Shown here piece after piece: positions 58,101 to 64,000 of a stretch of 64,000 bases of DNA; the stretch's first letter is position 1, and every line of letters starts with the position of its first letter. Source of the stretch: Otatea glauca (taxonomy: Eukaryota > Streptophyta > Magnoliopsida > Poales > Poaceae). The position numbers were made by a program, and so were the translations under genes. Below the pieces are notes generated by a model. That model saw only the letters and a program-made list of their open reading frames with translations, searched no databases and was not told where the DNA came from. The stretch is taken from positions 3,348,309 to 3,412,308 of the forward strand of contig CM070730.1 in the NCBI GenBank assembly GCA_036346275.1, read 5' to 3'.

Positions 58101-59051
58101 TTAGATACTTGAAAACATTTTAAATGCATTTGAAAACATTTTAGAAGACTATTTTCATAAGATTTTGCATTTCAAACAAATATTTTGCTTTTAACCCTTT
58201 TTGAAGCAAGTTAAATAGGAAATAGTTTTTTAAAAAAAACCCTTAAAATACAACTCAATTTGGATTTCATGCAATTTCAATTTCCATGGCTTAGAATTGA
58301 TTATCAAGATGGTTTCTAGCCAACATTTATAATGAAATCTAACTTGAATGCTAAGATTTGAGCAATATGCTTAAATAAGCTATTTTAGTTCAAATCAAAA
58401 CTTTTCGGCTAAAATTGATTTCAATGTAGAATTTTCATTTTGAAAGCTTGTAAAACATTTGAAATACATATTAGAATACTTTTACAAAGCTTTTCACAAT
58501 TTTGGGCCTTTTAAACATAAGATTTGACTTTTGACCAAAATGGTCCTTTTGAAATAGCTATTTGTAAAACAAAGCCAAATATTTCAACACAAGATTCAAA
58601 TGAATAATAAGATGAGATATTGAGATTTGAATTTTGTGTATGAGTCTTAAATATCATTTTGAACTGAGATACTACACAAGATCTAGTCCAAATGAAGAAA
58701 CTCACAAAGTGCAATAGTATGACCATTTTGGGTCAAGTATAGTTTTAGGCGAGTTTCAAAATCAAATAACTTTTGATTAGTTGGTCTTTTGAAAATCATT
58801 TGAACACGAAAGTTGTTAAGAATGACCAACACTAGCTTTTTCCTTTTGGAATTATTTTCAAAATCCTTTTACATTTAATTCTATGAAAATTATAAGTTTA
58901 AATCCAAAACAAGATACTAGAAACTTGATTTTGGGCATGAAACTCATTTTCTTTGTAAAATAGATTTTTTGAAGCCAAAACCCTTTGAAAAACGTTTCAA
59001 ATACATTTGTATACATTTTGCAATTAGTTTTTCACAAGAATACTAATAGTA
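55194..59051 (-). other. Copia internal 3, truncated before gag
   Basis: Collinear with copy 1 up to the equivalent of about 41813 (GAATACTAATAGTA), then changes abruptly to GTTCCCCGCG. The remaining internal DNA, gag, primer site and a fourth LTR are absent on this side. Confidence 0.85.
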
Positions 59052-59070
59052 GTTCCCCGCGTCCTCTTCC

Positions 59071-60600
59071 TCATCCTCGGACTCGCCTTGGACAACAGTC
59101 AAAATCTGTGACGAAAAAGACCCCTAAGACTCGCAAAGGGGGAGAAGACCTAAACTCCCGAGCTACAAGAAGGAAAGTTACCTGCATGACGAGCCTTCGC
59201 CTCCTGGGCGGTGGGGGCGTGGCACGAGGCGCCGCACCCACAGCGGCTGGGGGAGTGTTGTCTCCCCGAGCGGCTTGCGCCTGTGGCACTTAACGCGGGC
59301 TCGGCGGCGCGACCGCGGCTGCCGCCCGCTCTTGCTGCAGAGAGAAGGAGGAAAGGTCAGAAAAAAAAGGAAAAAACACATGGAAAAACGGCGAGGAACC
59401 AAGGTCGAGCCTGGGCGACCGCGGGCTCGGTAGAAAGCGACTTACCATCGCACGGTCACCCCACTCGACGTGGGGCTTCTTGGCGGCATGGCCTGGGGCG
59501 TCCGAGGCAGGTCTCTTGGTAGCCTTCTTACCCTTGCCCAGCCCGGGCAACGGCAACAGGCACCTCGCCGTTTCCAACAGTTCCTGACTCTCCTGCAAGA
59601 CTCGACACGATCAGAGAGTGCCCGGGCCCCGAAGTAGGCCCAAGTCAAGTCTGTCAGAAGAACAAGAAGGAGATTACCTCGCTGCGCTGCCTCAGGATGT
59701 TCTTGGGGACGGGGTCGTCGAGGGTGTAGGCGTAGGCCACCTTCCCGAATGCCTCTTGCATACGCGTCGCCACCCACGACTCTGACGGGGCTGCAGGAAG
59801 GCAGAATGAGATGGAGGGCGATCAAAAGGAAAAAGAAAGAGATCGCTCGAGCTTGAGGAAGCACAAGGTCGAAAGGAACTTGCATCTGGCGCTCTCCCGA
59901 GTAGGGTCGTCCCTTCCTCGGACCTCGAAGAACGGGTGCACCCTCTTCCGCAGAGGGGACACCCGAGCCCGAAGGTAGTCAATGACCACGGTCTGACTAG
60001 TCAGGCCGCGCGTTGCGCAGACATGGATGATGGCGACGGCCTCTTGGTTGGCCGTCGAGTCCTCAGGCTCGGGGTCTCGCGCTTGCTGTCCACGACGATG
60101 CCGTTGTACGCAAGCTCGCCCCCTCGCCCTTCTTCAAGTAAAACCATCTCTCCTTCCACGGCCTGAGGGAGTCCCGTGTCGGGATTTGAAGGAAGGTGCA
60201 GCGAAGCCTGGTTCGAAGCCGGAAATAAAGGCACCCGACGACGGGTTCCTTCGAGGTACGAAACAAAGAATAAAAGCGGAAAAAGAGAGAGGGGGTGGGA
60301 AGGATTCCAAGGAACCCCTCGCAAAGATGCGAAAAGATAGAGAGGAGGAGGATAGAGTTTGGCACCTGATTGATAAGCTCGATCTCGCATTGCGCGAGAA
60401 CGGCGGCCAAGAAGGCGCTCTCTGGGGTCCGCAGCCCGAAGAGCGCATACTGCTCTGTGCTCACGACCCCATTCTCCCGAGGGTGCGGCTCGACCTCTCC
60501 AGCTGCCGGGAGCCGCCAGGTCGCGAGATCCAGAAGACCCAGCGACTCAAGCTCCCTCATCCTCTCGGTGATCAATGCGCTTTTTTCGAACTTGGCCATG
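59071..60600 (-). pseudogene. Antisense gypsy gene, putative plant transposon protein (PF04195-like)
   Basis: The start at 60600 reads MAKFEKSALITERMRELESL then GLLDLATWRLPAAGEVEPHP. PNSILLLSIFSHLCEGFLGI and SLRPWKERWFYLKK follow, to about 60110. This matches the putative gypsy-type transposon domain that Tat-lineage elements encode antisense to pol. Further blocks appear in other frames: VVIDYLRARVSPLRKRVHPF (about 59985-59920), RMQEAFGKVAYAYTLDD, and ARCLLPLPGLGKGKK (about 59575-59525) with a basic Lys/Arg stretch. Typical copies are multi-exon, so some frame changes may be introns. The role of the protein is unknown; it is not a transposase of this element in any tested sense. Confidence 0.7.
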
Positions 60601-61144
60601 GCCCTCAGAAGAATCAAGACGAATCAACAAAAGAAAGGGACGACAAGCAGAAAGGCTAGAGACACAGCGTAAGGATGAAGGACTTCAAAAGTATGCGGCT
60701 TCAAGTTTTTAAAGGAGCACGATCTCTGACAGCTAGCGTCAGTTGCTCCTCAAAAGGCGCGTCGGGACTTTCGGGCAGGAGGCGTGAAGCGCCACGTTCG
60801 CGCTTCCTCGAATCTCCCCCCCGGAGACCCGAAGCGTCGCATCCCGTGTCCTCCACCCGTTGCGTCAGGACACGAGGCGCCGCAGGTCGCCTCCTCGAAT
60901 CCCTCGCGGGAACCGGCGCGACAGAAATCAAACGACTGGCAGGACGCAATTTCCAATTTAAAGCCGCGAAGACAAGAGGGCAGATTCGGGCAACCACGAC
61001 AGAAGTCCTTGGGGGATTTCGGCGCGCAAGGTCGGCCTCAGGAGCTGCCGTGCTCGGCTAAAGGGGTCGATCCCTTCTCAAGAAGCAATAAGACTCAAGG
61101 CCGCCCTGAGCTTCAGGGCCGTCCCTTGAGCCTCGGGGGCTAGC

Positions 61145-61968
61145 TGTCGGGGATCGGTACCCTCGCCACGTGTAAGCATCCCCCCGGCCTCGTAGCGGCT
61201 TTTCCGCAGAACGGGGGCTCATCTCCGACCTAGGTGATGTTCCCCCGGTGGTCGGGCTCGGGGCCAGCAAGCTCGAGCTCGGGCACCGCCGCGAGGGGCA
61301 GGCACCCTCGACCTCGACGCCTCGCCCCCGACCTCGACGCCTCGCGCGGGCACCGAGGAAAAGGACATCTATAAACTTCTGTAATATTTCTATTTTTATC
61401 TTATGTAAAACTCTCCCCTGCGTGGGAATCAGCACCCTACCTGCCCCTGCGTGGGAACTAGGGTTCAACAGCTCCCATCAAGATCTCAACAGCTCCCGTC
61501 AGACTCTCAACGGCTATGAACGACTTTCGTCAGCCCCCGTCAACTCGCCACGAGCTCCTGGCGTCAGCCTCAGGACCAAGCAGCAAGGACCCCAAAGGGC
61601 TATAAAAACAACGGATCGCCCCGACTAGACAGAGATCCCTCCCCTTAGGAGAGAACAACAGGGCCAACCCCCGACGCACAATACCAACAAAGAAGAGCGG
61701 CGTGGCCCCCCTCTTGCTCAGGCCCCATCCTTGTACTCTCCTACAAAGCTGCTAATACACCCTCAGCCTCAGGGAAGACTGGAGTAGAGCTATTACCCGA
61801 CCTTGGGGTCTCGAACCAGTATAAATCTCCGTGTCCGACATCCTTTCTTGGACGACTTTCCCGCGACGCTTGAAGCCCCCGAATGAGCGCGACCTCGGGT
61901 CCCGCTCCCGAGCAGACACCTCGCTCCCCCTTCCTTTCTTCTGCGGCCGACGGTCCCGATCGTCGACA
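61145..61968 (+). repeat. 3' LTR of the right gypsy part (824 bp)
   Basis: Begins TGTCGGGGATCGG after a polypurine tract and ends CCGATCGTCGACA. TATAAAAA at 61601-61608 is a good core promoter. ACTGGAGTAGAG and GAACCAGTATAAATCT near the end are diverged matches to the LTR at 27247. A short tandem duplication of CGACCTCGACGCCTCGC lies at about 61309-61346. Confidence 0.78.
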
Positions 61969-62675
61969 GATAAATTAAAAGATGGTTATACACATATATA
62001 TTCACAAGCATCACATTAGTGAAGCACGACAGAACGAGCACTACATGCAATAATTCTGTAAATGAAGGGTAGCAAACAAATTTTTTCCCCGTAGTATGCT
62101 TCAATACATAATTAACTATCAGACCATCCTGTACAGTTATAAAGGTGTGGTGAGCAAAGCATGGGTTGTTAGGCCAAAACTTTGGATAAGTTTTATGCTA
62201 AAAGAAAATGAATTAGGACGAAGATGGTTTACTCTACTATAAAAAAAATCCTGTAACAAAAATAACCTATAAGAAAATGAATTAGGACCGAAGATGTTTC
62301 TTCCTCGTGCGCCGTGGGGAATGCACACGTCAGCGGCTAGGGGATCGGAGTGTGATTCAGAGGATGCGAGGGGAGGGGAGGGGAGGGGAGGGGGTTGCGA
62401 TTATTGAGGAAATCACGGTGATGAGGCTGTGCACGACCCCACGAGATCCAGAGGTGGGGGACGGTGGCCGCCAGTTAGTGGAAAGGGACGTGGGGCACGA
62501 GAGAATCGTCCAACTTGAGCACGGAGTAAACTCCATCTTTTATTAGTTAAAAAAACTCGAAAGGAGACGTCTCCGCTGACCGGCACGCGCACCGCTCCTC
62601 TGCTCCGTCTCTGCTCTGTCCCTCAGAATCCCTCTATCGACAGGGTTCACTTGCAGTTAAATGGGACTGCAAGTC
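61969..62675. other. Flank between gypsy LTR and AAP gene
   Basis: AT-rich at first, then GC-rich from about 62300. A (GGGGA)n run at 62369-62394 is a candidate G-quadruplex. No MULE sequence resumes after the LTR. No gene is supported. Confidence 0.45.
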
Positions 62676-62682
62676 TATATAG
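62676..62682 (+). promoter_or_regulatory. TATA box of the AAP gene
   Basis: TATATAG, 174 bp before the start codon. The CT-rich leader that follows is typical of grass 5' UTRs. Confidence 0.6.
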
Positions 62683-62849
62683 CCTCCTCCCTCCCCCCTC
62701 CCATTCCACAAACACACTCGCACGCCTCAATCTCTCAAGCATCCAAGAACACCCCCCACTAGTTCTGCTCAGCCTCCTACTACCGCACCCGATTCTTCTC
62801 TCCAAGAAGATGAGAAGAATTTTCAAGTAGCTAGGTAGATAAGAAAGCA

Positions 62850-64000
62850 ATGGTGGCGTCGCACAACGGTGGCGGGAGCAAGCACGTGGTGGCATCGATG
62901 GAGGTGTCGGTGGAGGCCGGCAACGCCGGGGCGGCGGCGTGGCTGGACGACGACGGGCGCCCGCGCCGCACGGGCACGTTCTGGACGGCCAACGCGCACA
63001 TCATCACCGCCGTCATCGGCTCCGGGGTGCTCTCCCTCGCGTGGGCCATCGCGCAGCTCGGGTGGGTCATCGGCCCAGCTGTCATGCTCCTCTTCGCCTT
63101 CGTCATCTACTACACCTCCACGCTCCTCGCCGAGTGCTACCGCTCCGGGGACCCCGCCACCGGCAAGCGCAACTACACCTACATGGACGCCGTCCGCTCC
63201 AACCTCGGCGGGTCCAAGGTCACCTTCTGCGGCGTCATCCAGTACGCCAACCTCGTCGGCGTAGCAATCAGGTACACCATCTGGTCGTCCATCATCATGC
63301 GGGCCATCAGGAGGTCCAACTGCTTCCACGCCAACGGGCACCAGGACCCGTGCCGCAGCTCAAGCAACCCATACATGATCCTCTTCGGCGCCGTGCAGAT
63401 CGTCTTCTCGCAGATACCCGACTTTGATCAGATATGGTGGCTCTCCATCGTCGCCGCCGTCATGTCCTTCACCTACTCCGGCATCGGCCTCTCCCTCGGC
63501 ATTGCCCAGACCATATGTACGTATATATTCCACACGTTCAAGACTGTTCAAGGCTATTCACATGGCTGTTCTAGCCTTCAAGATGCTTACATGTGATGCA
63601 CTCGGATTGCAGCAAATGGCTGATTCCAGGGCAGCCTCACCGGCATCAGCATCAGCGCCGGCGTCACCTCGACGCAGAAGGTGTGGCGCAGCCTGCAGGC
63701 CTTCGGCGACATCGCCTTCGCGTACTCCTTCTCCAACATCCTCATCGAGATCCAAGTAAGTAATGACCAGACCGGTGGTGCTCTGTTTGGCGTAAAGTTG
63801 TAAACGTCGATCCTATTTGCTCTGTATTTGTAAGGTCTTCCTCTGTTTCTACAGGACACGATTAAGGCGCCGCCGCCGTCAGAGGCGAACGTGATGAAGA
63901 AGGCAACGCGGCTGAGCGTGGCGACGACGACGGTGTTCTACATGCTGTGCGGGTGCATGGGCTACGCAGCGTTCGGCGACGCGGCGCCGGACAACCTCCT
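62850..64000 (+). CDS. Amino acid permease (AAP family), 5' part, with in-frame stop
   Basis: Proton-coupled amino acid importer of the plasma membrane (AAAP/ATF1 family). Exons are 62850-63516, 63613-63755 and 63855 to the right edge, joined in phase. A polar N-terminus leads to GTFWTANAHIITAVIGSGVL (TM1), then AQLGWVIGPAVMLLFAFVIY, the Cys-rich loop SNCFHANGHQDPC, and DFDQIWWLSIVAAVMSFTYS. Exon 2 encodes GSLTGISISAGVTSTQKVWR and FAYSFSNILIEIQ. Exon 3 encodes DTIKAPPPSEANVMKKATRL and MLCGCMGYAAFGD. Two things are odd. Splicing gives ATA TCA AAT GGC TGA TTC, so TGA (63621-63623) replaces the second Gly of the family's ISNGG. Also GVAIRYTIWSS has Arg and Trp where AAPs have Gly and Ala. Either a recent pseudogene or sequence errors. 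Confidence 0.9.

Larger units (their letters stand above)
35405..59051 (-). mobile_element. Tandem array of a gag-only Maximus/SIRE-like copia element
   Basis: Minus-strand copia-type element in the order LTR A (35405-37952), internal 1 (37953-44011), LTR B (44012-46579), internal 2 (46580-52629), LTR C (52630-55193), truncated internal 3 (55194-59051). The repeat period is about 8.6 kb. Internals 1 and 2 each carry an initiator-Met-type primer-binding site, one gag gene, a long AT-rich non-coding region and a polypurine tract at the LTR. No protease, integrase, RT or RNase H sequence is found, so movement would need a helper. The copies are nearly identical. The right end is broken inside internal 3, where gypsy DNA resumes. 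Confidence 0.9.
59052..61968 (+). mobile_element. Ty3-gypsy (Tat lineage) element, right part
   Basis: Contains an antisense gene of the PF04195 type, a non-coding stretch with a polypurine end (GCCTCGGGGGCTAGC, 61130-61144) and a 3' LTR. The orientation, judged from the polypurine tract and LTR, is + like the left gypsy part. The LTR differs from that at 27247-28121, so it comes from another insertion or a recombinant. Confidence 0.75.

Noticed and set aside
27247..61968. A single intact gypsy element split by the copia array
   Set aside because: The two LTRs are clearly different and flanking 5-base sequences do not match, although the gene order is collinear.

Overview
This window is nuclear DNA from a grass (Poaceae); panicoid or oryzoid cannot be decided from sequence alone. 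The evidence is intron-rich plant genes with GT-AG introns, a GC-rich grass-type GapB, and Stowaway, CACTA, Mutator, copia and gypsy elements. No bacterial feature is present.

Layout. (1) 1-18,960 is a gene-bearing segment. It holds the 5' end of an exosome nuclease gene DIS3/RRP44 (minus strand, running off the left edge), a complete nine-exon plastid GAPDH subunit B gene (3,004-5,969, 444 codons), and a decayed PP2C phosphatase copy (7,867-9,473) split by the 3' end of an L1-type LINE. It also holds a three-exon Golgi-type nucleotide-sugar transferase gene (minus, 16,151-18,864). Between them are small DNA elements: a Stowaway MITE (TA duplication), a Mutator-type foldback MITE (9-bp duplication, GC-rich core) and a non-autonomous CACTA element (TCC duplication) just beyond the transferase gene. 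(2) 19,340-23,890 is one very degenerate Ty1-copia element. (3) 23,900-27,246 is low-information DNA plus the first part of a mudrA-like MULE, preceded by an array of five 27-nt hairpin repeats and a long purine tract.

(4) 27,247-61,968 is a nested retrotransposon block. Its outer shell is Tat-lineage Ty3-gypsy DNA. The left part (5' LTR, PBS, gag, protease, RT fragment, integrase, 133-bp tandem repeats) runs to 35,404. The right part (antisense PF04195-type gene, then 3' LTR) runs from 59,052. The two LTRs are clearly different, so this is not one intact insertion. Between them is a head-to-tail array of a minus-strand, gag-only Maximus/SIRE-like copia element. Its order is LTR-internal-LTR-internal-LTR-truncated internal, with an ~8.6-kb period and no pol anywhere. 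The copies are nearly identical and differ mostly in homopolymer lengths. (5) 61,969-64,000 returns to genic DNA and an amino acid permease (AAP) gene that leaves the right edge. It carries an in-frame TGA where the family has a conserved glycine.

The host genes are unrelated single-copy style genes (RNA decay, Calvin cycle, glycosylation, amino acid transport). They do not form a pathway or cluster. The unusual part of the window is the retrotransposon block, especially the pol-less copia array with shared LTRs.
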